DNA from: Aestuariivivens insulae
GTDB taxonomy: Bacteria; Bacteroidota; Bacteroidia; Flavobacteriales; Flavobacteriaceae
Direction of reading: 5' to 3'
NCBI RefSeq assembly: GCF_022662195.1
Contig: NZ_JAKMCS010000013.1
Span: 1 to 64,000, forward strand
DNA length: 64,000 nt
Each line of letters begins with the position of its first letter. Within the stretch, counting starts at the first letter, position 1. Below the pieces are notes generated by a model. The model was not told where the DNA came from. It saw only the letters and a list, made by a program, of their open reading frames with translations, and did no database searches. The position numbers were made by a program, and so were the translations under genes. Below, in pieces: positions 53,986 through 62,952 of the stretch.

Positions 53986-54840
53986 TTAGATTTTGTAAGC
54001 CACCAAGGTGAGTTCTGGTTCTTTTACAGTTAAGGATTTTACTTTATCATTTTCAAACTGAAAGCTTATAGAAACCGAAGGAAACTTGTTATATCTAAAC
54101 TCATAACCCTTGACTTTGTATAAAGCACCTCCAAATTTACCTATGGCGCCTAATGTTAGCATCTTGCGCATATTCAGTTTAACCGAAAAACCTTCATGGG
54201 TACCATCACCATATTTATAATCTCCTAAAAATATCTCTTTATCAACGGTAAGTTCCGGAAATTTAGTGCCGCTGGCATTACCTAAACCTTCTAAATAGTT
54301 TATTAGCTTCTTTGAATCTGAGATTTCATTTGAAGTCATTTTTGCCTGCATCCTCGAACCTGCTTGGGCATGTTCAAGTAAACTAATTCCGTGTGGCCCG
54401 TAGTTTTCTTGTATTCCAGGATAAAACTCCACCATAGATTTAATGGCTTCATATGCCCCCAAAGTGGCAAAAGTAAATATATTGGCTTTAGCCCCCTTAC
54501 TTAGTAAATACGTAATAATGTCTCTTCTTCCCACATGAGATGCCGCCCCAATGGCAGACTCCCAATCGCCAAACCCCCAATCCCAAGTAGCCCTAGATAG
54601 CTCAGGACGTTTATCTACTAATTGCCTAACCCTGTCTAAATCGAAATGGGACTTATCCACCACTTCACTCACAACGTCATCGTCAATGCCTGGGTAACGG
54701 TTAGGCAGGCCTTCTTTTATTGGTTTATTTTCAAGCTCTTGAATGTTCGTAGCATATAAGACACTTGGAACCGAAACGGCCAAAACTCCAAAAATTGAAC
54801 TTTTAACCAATGCCCTTCTTGATATATGATGTGCTTTCAT
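53986..54840 (-). CDS. Tat-exported ankyrin-repeat protein
   Basis: 284 residues. Twin-arginine signal SRRALVKSSIFGVLAVSVP at the N-terminus. Ankyrin repeats ~70-140 (WESAIGAASHVGRRDIITYL, LSKGAKANIFTFATLG). The C-terminal ~100 residues form a beta-rich unknown domain ending TLVAYKI. It should mediate protein interactions in the periplasm; no enzymatic motif. Divergent from smpB. Confidence 0.75.
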   Translation of the reverse strand: MKAHHISRRALVKSSIFGVLAVSVPSVLYATNIQELENKPIKEGLPNRYPGIDDDVVSEVVDKSHFDLDRVRQLVDKRPELSRATWDWGFGDWESAIGAASHVGRRDIITYLLSKGAKANIFTFATLGAYEAIKSMVEFYPGIQENYGPHGISLLEHAQAGSRMQAKMTSNEISDSKKLINYLEGLGNASGTKFPELTVDKEIFLGDYKYGDGTHEGFSVKLNMRKMLTLGAIGKFGGALYKVKGYEFRYNKFPSVSISFQFENDKVKSLTVKEPELTLVAYKI

Positions 54841-54890
54841 TATCTTTTATTTCAAGTAATATAAGCCAATCTATCACTATGGGAAAAAAC

Positions 54891-54912
54891 TTTAACATTG
54901 TATTATGTTAAA
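54891..54912. promoter_or_regulatory. Perfect palindrome in the smpB divergent region
   Basis: TTTAACAT (54891-54898), six bases, ATGTTAAA (54905-54912). It lies between the divergent ankyrin and smpB genes and could be an operator. It is not followed by a T run. Confidence 0.4.
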
Positions 54913-54945
54913 ACATAAAAGCTTTGTTTAATGAAAATAATTAGT

Positions 54946-54979
54946 TTGAAGTTTAACTTCATAAAATTGTTTAGTTTTG
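54946..54979 (+). promoter_or_regulatory. smpB promoter: TTG, 23 bases, TAGTTTTG
   Basis: TTG (54946-54948) and TAGTTTTG (54972-54979); the -7 element ends six bases before the smpB ATG. Confidence 0.6.
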
Positions 54980-54985
54980 TGAGCC

Positions 54986-55444
54986 ATGCAAAAGACCATA
55001 AACATACAAAACAAAAAAGCCAGGTTTCAATATGACATACTAGATAAGTATACGGCTGGCATTGTGTTAACAGGTACTGAAATTAAATCCATTAGAAATA
55101 GCAAGGCATCTATTGCCGAAAGTTTTTGTGAGTTTAATGATCGTGGTGAACTATTTGTCGTTAACATGACCATTGAAGAATATCTTTACGGCACTTACTA
55201 CAACCACAAACCTAAAGCTGTTAGAAAGTTATTGCTTAACAAAAAGGAACTTAAAAAACTAAATAAAGAAGTACAGAATACTGGACTCACCATTATCCCC
55301 TTACGGTTATTTATTAACGAAAAAGGTTATGCTAAACTTGACATTGCTTTAGCAAAAGGTAAAAAACTCTACGATAAGCGCGAAACCATTAAAGACCGCG
55401 ACAACAAACGCAACCTAGATAGGATAAAGAAAATCTATAAATAA
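54986..55444 (+). CDS. smpB: SsrA-binding protein SmpB
   Basis: 152 residues. The conserved N-terminal block [20 protein letters not shown], then [18 protein letters not shown], and the basic C-terminal tail [20 protein letters not shown] are all present. It binds tmRNA and delivers it to stalled ribosomes for trans-translation. The tmRNA gene is not in this window. Confidence 0.96.
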   Translation: MQKTINIQNKKARFQYDILDKYTAGIVLTGTEIKSIRNSKASIAESFCEFNDRGELFVVNMTIEEYLYGTYYNHKPKAVRKLLLNKKELKKLNKEVQNTGLTIIPLRLFINEKGYAKLDIALAKGKKLYDKRETIKDRDNKRNLDRIKKIYK

Positions 55445-55504
55445 TTTGTAGGTTTGCTATTGTCTGTTTTATTTGTTTAATTTTAAAAGTTTAAAATTAT
55501 CACT

Positions 55505-56050
55505 ATGCAAAAACTATTTACATTTCTATTGGTATGCTGTTTAACCATTGTTAGTTATGCACAAGAAGAGACCAATGACGAAAAGCCTAAAGAACTAGCT
55601 TTGGATACTACAGCTGTGTTAACCATCGATAAAACCATTAAATCTTTATATGCTGCTATTTCTGGCGAAAAAGGAGAAGCACGCCATTGGAAACAGTTCA
55701 ACTACCTCTTTAATCCCAATGCCAAATTAATTCCTACTGGGAAAGACGAGTTTGGGGAATACAAAGTACACTACATGTCGCCCCAAGACTATAAAAAAAA
55801 TTCAAAAGACTGGCTTGAGGAACATGGTTTTATAGAAAAGGAAATTTATAGAAAAACAGAGGTCTTTGGCCCAATAGCCCATGTGTTCAGTACTTACGAA
55901 TCGTATCATAGTGCAACCGATGAAGAACCCTTTATGAGGGGCATTAACAGCATCCAGTTGTTTTATGATGGAAAACGCTGGTGGATTACCAATATCTCTT
56001 GGTCCCAAGAATCAAGACTGAATCCTATTCCAAAACAATACTTACCTTAA
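55505..56050 (+). CDS. Secreted NTF2-like / SnoaL-fold protein
   Basis: 181 residues. Signal peptide MQKLFTFLLVCCLTIVSYAQ. The pattern of an N-terminal helix (TIDKTIKSLYAAISGEKGEA), then VFGPIAHVFSTYESYH and INSIQLFYDGKRWWITNISW is the cone-shaped NTF2 fold. Most such secreted members lack a known substrate. It lies just before the dipeptidyl-peptidase gene and could be co-transcribed with it (30-base gap). Confidence 0.75.
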   Translation: MQKLFTFLLVCCLTIVSYAQEETNDEKPKELALDTTAVLTIDKTIKSLYAAISGEKGEARHWKQFNYLFNPNAKLIPTGKDEFGEYKVHYMSPQDYKKNSKDWLEEHGFIEKEIYRKTEVFGPIAHVFSTYESYHSATDEEPFMRGINSIQLFYDGKRWWITNISWSQESRLNPIPKQYLP

Positions 56051-56080
56051 CCAAATATTAATCTAAAACTTAAATTAATA

Positions 56081-57928
56081 ATGTGTAAATCATTAAAAAC
56101 AAACATGTTATTAAAGTTATTTGTTTTTTCTTTAATAACCCTATCTACCAACGCCCAAGAACCAACCGTTCCTATTTTTAAAGATGGTGAGGCTCAAATT
56201 GTAGATGCCTTCAATACCCCTGAAAAATGGATACGTCACGACTTATTTGTTGAAACCACTTTTGATACCGATGGCGATGGAAAACTCGATCGTATGCATG
56301 TGGATGTCACAAGGCCCTACCAAACCGATACTGAAGGCTTAAAACTTCCTGTAATTTACGAGTCCAGTCCATATTATGCTGGCGTTGCTCCAGACGTAGA
56401 TGGACTCTTTTGGGATGTTAACCATGAGCTTGGACAAATGTCCCCCAAAGAACGTGTACACCCAGAAGTTGTGCGCACGGGCGAACGTCCTATCATCTCT
56501 AATTCACAAATAACGACATGGGTACCAAGAGGCTATATTGTTGTGCATTCTTCATCGCCGGGAACTGGCCTTTCACAAGGATCGCCTACAGTAGGTGGTG
56601 ACAATGAATCCCTGGCGCCTAAAGCAGTAATCGATTGGTTAAACGGACGTGCCAAAGGCTACACAGAACCTTATGGTGGTGAGGAGGTAAACGCTTACTG
56701 GAGTACTGGTAAAGTAGGTATGACAGGCACATCGTATAATGGTACCATTCCATTAGCTGCTGCTACAACAGGTGTTGAAGGTTTGGAAGTTATTATTCCT
56801 GTAGCTCCTAACACGTCCTATTACCACTACTACCGTTCTAACGGATTGGTACGCTCTCCCGGAGGATACCTAGGAGAGGATATTGATGTTCTATACGACT
56901 TCATTCATAGTGGTGATGAATCTAAACGTGCTTATAACAATGCCAAAATTCGAGATACCGAAATGAAAAATGGTATGGATAGAATTACTGGCGATTATAA
57001 TGCATTTTGGGCGAAGCGCGATTACCTTAAAGATATGGGGCCCATGAAAGCCGCCTTATTGATGTCGCACGGTTTTAACGATTGGAACGTCATGCCCGAG
57101 CACAGTTATCGCATCTACAAAAAAGCCAAGGAAATGGGGCTAGAAACAGCTATATACTACCATCAATTTGGTCATGGAGGACCACCGCCGGTAAGCATGA
57201 TGAACAAATGGTTTACCCACTATTTACATGGAATTGACAACGGTATAGAAAATGAATCGAATAAGGCATGGATTGTTCGTGAAGATGATAAAGTAAGTGA
57301 ACCAACACCTTATGCAGATTACCCTAATCCTGATGCTGAAGATGTCACATTACATCTAGTAGCCGGAGCACCGGAAATAGGAGGCTTATCGACTATAAAA
57401 GTTCCCAACCAAGAAGCTGAAACGCTAATTGACAACTATTCTTTTAATGGGGAAGCCTTAGCAAAAGCTGAAATTACCAGCCATAGGTTATTATATGTAA
57501 CACCAAAACTGTCTCAGGACATCCATATTTCAGGGGCACCTAAAATTACGGTTAAACTAGCAAGTAGCAAACCAGCTGTAAACCTATCGGTATGGTTAGT
57601 ATCCTTACCGTGGAATAAGGGTCGAAGCGCAAGAATTACAGATAATATCATTACCCGTGGTTGGGCAGACCCACAAAACCATGAATTGCTAACAAAAAGC
57701 GAACCTTTAAAAATAGGACAGTTTTATGAAGTAACGTTTAACCTGCAGCCAGACGACCAAGTAATTAAAGCTGGGCAGCAAATAGGTTTGATGATTTTTT
57801 CCAGTGATAAAGATTTTACATTGCACCCAAAGCCAGGGACAAAGCTAGCTATAGATTTAGATGGAACCAGTTTAAACTTACCAATAGTTGGCGGTAGTGA
57901 CGCTTTTGAAAAAGCAACGAGCAACTAA
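56081..57928 (+). CDS. Xaa-Pro dipeptidyl-peptidase-like (CocE/S15 family), secreted
   Basis: 615 residues; the ATG at 56105 (MLLKLFVFSLITLSTNAQ) would give a neater signal peptide. Alpha/beta-hydrolase with catalytic Ser218 in GMTGTSYNGTIP, the acid in LMSHGFNDWNVMPEHSY and His in HQFGHGGPP, then the C-terminal jelly-roll with WVRE-like sequences (IVREDDKVSEP). It probably removes Xaa-Pro dipeptides from peptides in the periplasm; some family members are acyl esterases. Confidence 0.85.
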   Translation: MCKSLKTNMLLKLFVFSLITLSTNAQEPTVPIFKDGEAQIVDAFNTPEKWIRHDLFVETTFDTDGDGKLDRMHVDVTRPYQTDTEGLKLPVIYESSPYYAGVAPDVDGLFWDVNHELGQMSPKERVHPEVVRTGERPIISNSQITTWVPRGYIVVHSSSPGTGLSQGSPTVGGDNESLAPKAVIDWLNGRAKGYTEPYGGEEVNAYWSTGKVGMTGTSYNGTIPLAAATTGVEGLEVIIPVAPNTSYYHYYRSNGLVRSPGGYLGEDIDVLYDFIHSGDESKRAYNNAKIRDTEMKNGMDRITGDYNAFWAKRDYLKDMGPMKAALLMSHGFNDWNVMPEHSYRIYKKAKEMGLETAIYYHQFGHGGPPPVSMMNKWFTHYLHGIDNGIENESNKAWIVREDDKVSEPTPYADYPNPDAEDVTLHLVAGAPEIGGLSTIKVPNQEAETLIDNYSFNGEALAKAEITSHRLLYVTPKLSQDIHISGAPKITVKLASSKPAVNLSVWLVSLPWNKGRSARITDNIITRGWADPQNHELLTKSEPLKIGQFYEVTFNLQPDDQVIKAGQQIGLMIFSSDKDFTLHPKPGTKLAIDLDGTSLNLPIVGGSDAFEKATSN

Positions 57929-57939
57929 CATATGAAATC

Positions 57940-58383
57940 ATGAAACCAATTGCATTTCTGCTATTATTTGTGTTATCCCTTTATTCCTGTAATCAAACCA
58001 AAAAAGACAACCAGGAGCAAATGGAGATTTGGAAAAATGAAGTTACCCAAACCGAACTGGATTTTTCTAAAATGGCTCAAAAGGAAGGAATGAACAAGGC
58101 TTTTTTGACTTATGTAGCGGATAATGCTGTGCTTTTAAGAAATGACAGCCTTATAAAAGGAAGAAGTGCCATTGCTGATTTTATGAAAAATTCAACCTCT
58201 AAAGGGCTTAAATGGTCGCCCGATTTTGTTGATGTTGCATCATCGGGCGACTTAGCTTATACATACGGTAAATACACATATACATACCAAGACTCTACTG
58301 GTGCAGAAAAAATGTCATCAGGCATTTTTCATACCGTTTGGAAACGACAAAAAGACGGCTCCTGGAAATTTGTTTGGGACTAA
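57940..58383 (+). CDS. SnoaL/DUF4440-like lipoprotein
   Basis: 147 residues. Lipobox LYSC (Cys17). KNEVTQTELDFSKMAQKEGM followed by AFLTYVADNAVLLRNDSLIK and SGIFHTVWKRQKDGSWKFVW is the DUF4440 NTF2-like pattern. Starts 11 bases after the peptidase stop; likely the same operon. Confidence 0.8.
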   Translation: MKPIAFLLLFVLSLYSCNQTKKDNQEQMEIWKNEVTQTELDFSKMAQKEGMNKAFLTYVADNAVLLRNDSLIKGRSAIADFMKNSTSKGLKWSPDFVDVASSGDLAYTYGKYTYTYQDSTGAEKMSSGIFHTVWKRQKDGSWKFVWD

Positions 58384-58406
58384 AGCAAGTAGGTTTACAG
58401 CAAAGA

Positions 58407-58943
58407 ATGAATCCCATTTCACAAATAATAGAGTCCCTTAATAACGAATATTTATGGGATAACACTGTCGTGCTAAACCGAAATGACTTCTTAGCCGAAA
58501 GTGGAACTATCAATACCAACTTATATTGGGTTGTTGAAGACAGTTTTAGAATTTATGTTATTGAAGAACACGAAGAGCAAACCATTAGATTTGGCTATAA
58601 AAACAATTTAATCGCTGCTCTTGATTCATTCTTAAATGAAAAACCTACCGATTTTTACATCCAAGCCTTAAAACAGTCTACCGTTAAGGTATTGAACAAA
58701 CCCAAATTTATGGACTTTATTAGGTCCTCTTCAGAAAACACAAAAATTTGGCAACTTATGTTAGAGCAATTTGTACTTCAGCAAATGGAACGTGAGCGTG
58801 ATATTTTAACGGCATCCCCTATCGATCGCTACAATCGTGTTTTAAAAAGAAGTCCTCAATTATTCCAAGAAATCCCCAATAAGTATATTGCTTCTTATTT
58901 GCGTATGACCCCAGAAACGCTTTCTCGAATTAAAAAATCTTAA
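58407..58943 (+). CDS. Crp/Fnr-family transcriptional regulator
   Basis: ATG 58407 chosen because the longer frame from 58338 runs through the end of the previous gene. 178 residues. N-terminal cyclic-nucleotide-binding-like beta barrel (NTNLYWVVEDSFRIYVIEEH), dimerisation helix (MLEQFVLQQMERERDIL) and a C-terminal helix-turn-helix (YIASYLRMTPETLSRIKKS). The usual effector-binding Arg/Ser are not evident, as is common in flavobacterial members. It may regulate the preceding genes; its targets are not apparent. Confidence 0.85.
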   Translation: MNPISQIIESLNNEYLWDNTVVLNRNDFLAESGTINTNLYWVVEDSFRIYVIEEHEEQTIRFGYKNNLIAALDSFLNEKPTDFYIQALKQSTVKVLNKPKFMDFIRSSSENTKIWQLMLEQFVLQQMERERDILTASPIDRYNRVLKRSPQLFQEIPNKYIASYLRMTPETLSRIKKS

Positions 58944-58997
58944 TTTCAATCAATTTTTGAATCCGCTTAATTTTCAATCTTTGCAGAAAGAATACCC

Positions 58998-59561
58998 ATG
59001 AAAATAAAAGCAGACACCTTTATATTTGAATTAATCAATTTAACCAAGGGGCATATCGACCAGGCAAAAGCTTTATATCAAAATAAAGTAGACAAACTCA
59101 ACTGGAAAGCTAACGACAGCACATGGAGCGCCTTAGAATGTTTAGAACACTTAAATAGATATGGTGATTTTTACTTGCCCGAAATTGAAAGATGCATTGA
59201 CAAAAGCCAAGTAGCACCGGAAACCTACTTTAAACCAGGGCTATTAGGGGATTATTTTGCCAAAAGCATGCTTCCCAAAGAAAAACTGAACAAAATGAAA
59301 ACCTTTAAAAGTAAGAACCCTAATGGCAGTAAGCTGAACCACAGCACCATTAGTCGCTTTATAGAACAGCAAGAACAAATGCTAAACCTTTTAAATGAAG
59401 CAAAAACCATTAACCTGAATAAGGTAAAAACCGCAACTACACTGGGAAAGTTAATTTCTTTACGATTAGGCGACACCTTTAGAGTGGTAATCAATCACAA
59501 TATAAGACACTTATTGCAGGCTCAAAATGCACTCGATAAAGCAAAGACCCAACCTAATTAG
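58998..59561 (+). CDS. DinB-like four-helix protein
   Basis: 187 residues. KVDKLNWKANDSTWSALECLEHL, with the conserved W-S-x-x-E-x-x-x-H signature, then RVVINHNIRHLLQAQNAL at the end with a metal-site His. The DinB/YfiT superfamily is mostly metal-dependent thiol transferases. It overlaps the convergent pcm gene by four bases. Confidence 0.8.
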   Translation: MKIKADTFIFELINLTKGHIDQAKALYQNKVDKLNWKANDSTWSALECLEHLNRYGDFYLPEIERCIDKSQVAPETYFKPGLLGDYFAKSMLPKEKLNKMKTFKSKNPNGSKLNHSTISRFIEQQEQMLNLLNEAKTINLNKVKTATTLGKLISLRLGDTFRVVINHNIRHLLQAQNALDKAKTQPN

Positions 59562-60199
59562 TTCTTATCCCCCAATAAAGGTACAAACCGAAACTCACCG
59601 TATTCGTGCTGTTCAAACTCCTTGGGACCTTTTCTAATAAAAAGGGTCATGATCTGTACATCATCCCCCACAGGAATAACGAGCCTACCTCCTATTTTTA
59701 ATTGAGATAATAATGGCTTGGGAACAAAAGGAGCTCCAGCAGTTACAATAATGCCATCAAACGGAGCCTCTTCTTTAAGTCCAATGTAACCGTCTCCAAA
59801 AACTAGCTTTTTGGCACGATATCCTAGTTTGGGCAAAAACTTACTGGTTTTTTTAAACAGTTCATTTTGGCGTTCTATGCTATACACGCGAGCGCCCATC
59901 TCGCAAAGCACAGCCGTTTGATAACCACTCCCCGTACCTATTTCCAAAATTTTGTCATTAGGCTTGATTTGCAACAATTCCGTTTGGAAAGCTACAGTAA
60001 AAGGTTGTGAAATTGTTTGGTCTGCAGCAATAGGAAACGCCTTATCTTGATAAGAATGATCCAAAAAACTAGAATCCATAAACAAATGTCGGGGAATTTT
60101 ACCTATAGCCTTTAAAACCTTTTCATCTTTTATTCCTTTGCTTTTCACTGTATTAACCAGTTGCTGGCGTAATCCCTTATGTTTAAAAGTATCTTTCAA
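59558..60199 (-). CDS. pcm: Protein-L-isoaspartate O-methyltransferase
   Basis: 213 residues, the family length. SAM motif I ILEIGTGSGYQTAVL, the N-terminal PRHLFMDSSFLDHSYQDKAF and IAADQTISQPFTVAFQTELL with the family's Ser, and FDGIIVTAGAPFVPKPLLSQL. It repairs isoaspartyl residues in aged proteins. A -7 element (TAATTTTG on the minus strand, 60222-60229) lies 23 bases upstream. Confidence 0.93.
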   Translation of the reverse strand: MKDTFKHKGLRQQLVNTVKSKGIKDEKVLKAIGKIPRHLFMDSSFLDHSYQDKAFPIAADQTISQPFTVAFQTELLQIKPNDKILEIGTGSGYQTAVLCEMGARVYSIERQNELFKKTSKFLPKLGYRAKKLVFGDGYIGLKEEAPFDGIIVTAGAPFVPKPLLSQLKIGGRLVIPVGDDVQIMTLFIRKGPKEFEQHEYGEFRFVPLLGDKN

Positions 60200-60221
60200 T
60201 GTTTGGTGTGGTTTGGTTGTC

Positions 60222-60255
60222 CAAAATTAATTAAACATTTGAAAGCCCGAAACAA
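60222..60255 (-). promoter_or_regulatory. pcm promoter: TTG, 23 bases, TAATTTTG
   Basis: Minus strand TTG (60253-60255) and TAATTTTG (60222-60229), 23 bases apart. Confidence 0.5.
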
Positions 60256-60374
60256 TTTATAGGTAATTTATTTTTAATAAAATTCAATTAAAAAATTCAC
60301 TCTAATTACCTTATTTTTCTTCTGTAAAAGAACTAAATTTTGTGATTTATTAGATACAAAATTTAGTTTTACCT

Positions 60375-60455
60375 CAGTAACCATACTTCGACGTCGCTCA
60401 GTAACCATACTTCGACGTCGCTCAGTAACCATACTTCGACGTCGCTCAGTAACCA
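60375..60455. repeat. 24-bp tandem repeat, 3.4 copies
   Basis: Units at 60375-60398, 60399-60422 and 60423-60446 are identical and begin CAGTAACCATACTTCG; a partial fourth unit follows. The core ACTTCGACGTCGCT contains the palindrome CGACGTCG. Minus-strand translation gives repeated VTERRRSM, not a believable protein. Confidence 0.9.
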
Positions 60456-60516
60456 CCTCGTTAGTACATATAATTTTTTTCATTTGTTTTGTAAATTTCA
60501 AATGAAAAAATTCATG

Positions 60517-60524
60517 TACTTTTG
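60517..60524 (+). promoter_or_regulatory. -7 promoter element TACTTTTG
   Basis: TAnnTTTG match 17 bases before the Gfo/Idh ATG. Confidence 0.5.
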
Positions 60525-60541
60525 TTGAAAACGTAACAATT

Positions 60542-61501
60542 ATGCTAAACGCAGGAGTTCTTGGTGCTGGTCACCTTGGAAAAATTCATTTAAGACTTCT
60601 TAAACAATCAAAAAAATATAATCTGGTAGGGTTTTATGATGCCGATGAAGCTAACGGAAAGCATGTAGAAGAAGAATTTGGATATAAATTCTTCAATTCC
60701 ATCGAGGCTCTTATTGATGCTGTAGATATGGTAGATATTGTAACACCTACATTATCGCATTACGAGTGTGCCAAACAGGCCATAGCCAAAGGCAAACATA
60801 TTTTTATTGAAAAGCCCATTACCAACACCGTCGAAGAGGCAGAACACATTAGGCAACTATTGGCTGAAAACAACCTTCGTGGTCAAGTAGGTCATGTAGA
60901 ACGTTTTAATCCCGCTTTTGTTGCGGTTAAACACGACATTAAATCACCCATGTTCATTGAAACGCACCGTTTGGCCGAATTCAACCCTCGTGGAACCGAT
61001 GTGCCTGTTGTGCTGGATTTAATGATTCATGATATCGATATTGTTTTAAGCATTGTAAAATCTAAGGTAAAACATATTTCAGCCAGCGGTGTTGCTGTAA
61101 TTAGTGATACTCCAGATATTGCCAATGCCCGTATTGAATTTGAAAATGGCTGTGTTGCCAATTTAACGGCCAGTAGAATTTCACTAAAAAAAATGAGAAA
61201 AGCACGATTCTTTCAAAAGGACGCTTATATATCGGTAGATTTTTTAACCAAAAAATGTGAAGTGGTTAAAATGAAAGATGCTCCCGAAACCCCAGGTGAT
61301 TTTGATATGATCCTACAAAACGCTGAAGGCATTAAAAAGCAAATCTATTTCGATAACCCAAAAATTGAAGATACCAATTCTATTTTGGATGAACTGGAAA
61401 CTTTTGCCGATGCCATAAATAATGATACCACACCCGTTGTAACACTTCACGATGGCACTGAAGCCTTACGTGTTGCAACCCAAATAATAGATTGTTTTTA
61501 A
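60542..61501 (+). CDS. Gfo/Idh/MocA-family oxidoreductase
   Basis: 319 residues. N-terminal Rossmann motif GVLGAGHLGKIHLRLL, then FIEKPITNTVEEAEHI with the family's EKP motif, and HDIDIVLSIVKSKV with the catalytic His region. NAD(P)-dependent dehydrogenase acting on a sugar or cyclitol; the specific substrate is unknown. Upstream of the 3-hydroxyacyl-CoA dehydrogenase by 80 bases. Confidence 0.9.
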   Translation: MLNAGVLGAGHLGKIHLRLLKQSKKYNLVGFYDADEANGKHVEEEFGYKFFNSIEALIDAVDMVDIVTPTLSHYECAKQAIAKGKHIFIEKPITNTVEEAEHIRQLLAENNLRGQVGHVERFNPAFVAVKHDIKSPMFIETHRLAEFNPRGTDVPVVLDLMIHDIDIVLSIVKSKVKHISASGVAVISDTPDIANARIEFENGCVANLTASRISLKKMRKARFFQKDAYISVDFLTKKCEVVKMKDAPETPGDFDMILQNAEGIKKQIYFDNPKIEDTNSILDELETFADAINNDTTPVVTLHDGTEALRVATQIIDCF

Positions 61502-61582
61502 TTAGCCATGAATCTACCTCTCATAGGTATGCAGCTAGTGATCTAACATAAAAGTATGGCTTCACCATAAAATATTTTAACT

Positions 61583-62470
61583 ATGAAAAACATAGCGGTA
61601 ATAGGTGCTGGAACCATGGGAAATGGTATTGCACATACATTTGCGCAAAGCGGATTTAAAGTACAATTGATTGATGTTAACAAAGCGGCATTAAATCGAG
61701 GTATGGAAACCATTACTAAAAATTTGGATAGAATGGTGGCCAAGGAAAAAATCACCGAAGTAGATAAAGTCGAAACTTTAAGTAATATTACCACTTTCAC
61801 CAATTTAACCGAAGGTGTTGAGCATGCTAGCTTGGTTGTAGAAGCTGCGACCGAAAATGTGGATTTAAAGCTCAATATTTTTAAGCAACTTAATGAGGCC
61901 TGTCCAGAAGATACTATTTTAGCGACGAACACCTCCTCTATTTCCATTACACAAATAGCAGCTGTAACATCTAGACCAGAAATGGTAATAGGTATGCATT
62001 TTATGAATCCTGTTCCTATCATGAAGTTGGTTGAAATTATAAGAGGTTATAATACCAGTGGTGAAGTAACACAAACCATTATGGAACTATCCAAAGCCTT
62101 AGGTAAAATTCCTGTTGAGGTTAACGATTATCCTGGTTTTGTTGCCAACCGCATTTTAATGCCCATGCTCAATGAATCTATTGAGACCCTATACAATGGT
62201 GTGGCGGGCGTTGAAGAAATAGATACAGTCATGAAATTGGGAATGGCACACCCTATGGGCCCTTTACAATTGGCCGATTTTATAGGTTTGGATGTATGTC
62301 TTTCTATATTAAATGTCATGTACGAAGGCTTTAAAAATCCTAAATATGCGCCTTGCCCCTTATTGGTAAATATGGTTCGCGCCGGAAAATTGGGCGTGAA
62401 ATCTGGTGAAGGGTTTTATGACTATTCAGAAAGCAAAAAAGCAGAAACGGTGGCTAAACAGTTTATATAG
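61583..62470 (+). CDS. 3-hydroxyacyl-CoA dehydrogenase (3-hydroxybutyryl-CoA dehydrogenase type)
   Basis: 295 residues. NAD-binding GAGTMGNGIAHTFAQSGFKV, VVEAATENVDLK, the catalytic His motif GMHFMNPVPIMKLVEII, then GFVANRILMPMLNE and AHPMGPLQLADFIGLDV in the C-terminal domain. It oxidises 3-hydroxyacyl-CoA in fatty acid or butanoate metabolism. The following four-helix-bundle gene lies within a repeat-bounded insertion, so the original next gene may have been the DUF1015 gene. Confidence 0.93.
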   Translation: MKNIAVIGAGTMGNGIAHTFAQSGFKVQLIDVNKAALNRGMETITKNLDRMVAKEKITEVDKVETLSNITTFTNLTEGVEHASLVVEAATENVDLKLNIFKQLNEACPEDTILATNTSSISITQIAAVTSRPEMVIGMHFMNPVPIMKLVEIIRGYNTSGEVTQTIMELSKALGKIPVEVNDYPGFVANRILMPMLNESIETLYNGVAGVEEIDTVMKLGMAHPMGPLQLADFIGLDVCLSILNVMYEGFKNPKYAPCPLLVNMVRAGKLGVKSGEGFYDYSESKKAETVAKQFI

Positions 62471-62474
62471 TAAT

Positions 62475-62941
62475 CAGTGTTCAGTATTCAGTGTTCAGTA
62501 ATAAATAATTTAGTATGAAGTTTCAAGATTTGACTGCTTATAAAAAAGGTTTTGATTTAGCGATGGAGATACTAGCCATAACAAAAACTTTTCCAAAAGA
62601 AGAAAGATATTCACTCACAGGCCAAATACGCAGATCATCAAGAAGTGTTTGTGCTAACATAGCAGAGGCTTATAGAAAAAGATTATATCCAAAGCATTTT
62701 GTTAGTAAACTTACCGATAGCGATGCTGAAAATTCAGAAACCCAAACTTGGTTAGAATTTTCTTTGGCATGTGAGTATATAAATAAAAATGAGTTTGATA
62801 AATTAACAATAGAGAGTATGGAAATTGGAAAATTGTTAAATTTCATGATTAGAAATTCTGATAAATCTGGCTCATCCAAAATCTCTTGATAACTTATTTC
62901 TAAAAAAACACCGAACACCGAACACTGAATACTGAACACTG
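62475..62941. mobile_element. Four-helix-bundle gene in 22-bp inverted repeats
   Basis: Perfect 22-base inverted repeats at 62475-62496 and 62920-62941 (each made of GTTCAGT-type units) enclose the four-helix-bundle gene. This arrangement is typical of the 23S-IVS-type protein genes scattered in Bacteroidota. TAATC is present outside both ends (62471-62475 and 62947-62951). Confidence 0.7.
62515..62889 (+). CDS. Four-helix-bundle protein (23S rRNA intervening-sequence family)
   Basis: 124 residues. MKFQDLTAYKKGFDLAMEIL, then FPKEERYSLTGQIRRSSRSV and CANIAEAYRKRLYPKHFVSKL and a helix WLEFSLACEYINKNEFDKL, the pattern of TIGR02436-type proteins. These form pentameric helical bundles; function is not established, and they occur both inside 23S rRNA genes and as dispersed repeat-flanked cassettes. 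Confidence 0.88.
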   Translation: MKFQDLTAYKKGFDLAMEILAITKTFPKEERYSLTGQIRRSSRSVCANIAEAYRKRLYPKHFVSKLTDSDAENSETQTWLEFSLACEYINKNEFDKLTIESMEIGKLLNFMIRNSDKSGSSKIS

Positions 62942-62952
62942 AATACTAATCC

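Larger units (their letters stand above)
60200..60541. other. Divergent intergenic region with minisatellite
   Basis: About 340 bases between pcm and the oxidoreductase. It contains a 24-bp tandem repeat (60375-60455) and promoters at both ends. Confidence 0.7.

Noticed and set aside
60375-60455. CRISPR-like array
   Set aside because: Units are contiguous 24-bp copies with no spacers; no cas genes in the window.
60274-60501. 75-codon frame with repeated VTERRRSM on the minus strand
   Set aside because: The frame is opened by the 24-bp tandem repeat; the remainder has no protein-like features and overlaps promoters.
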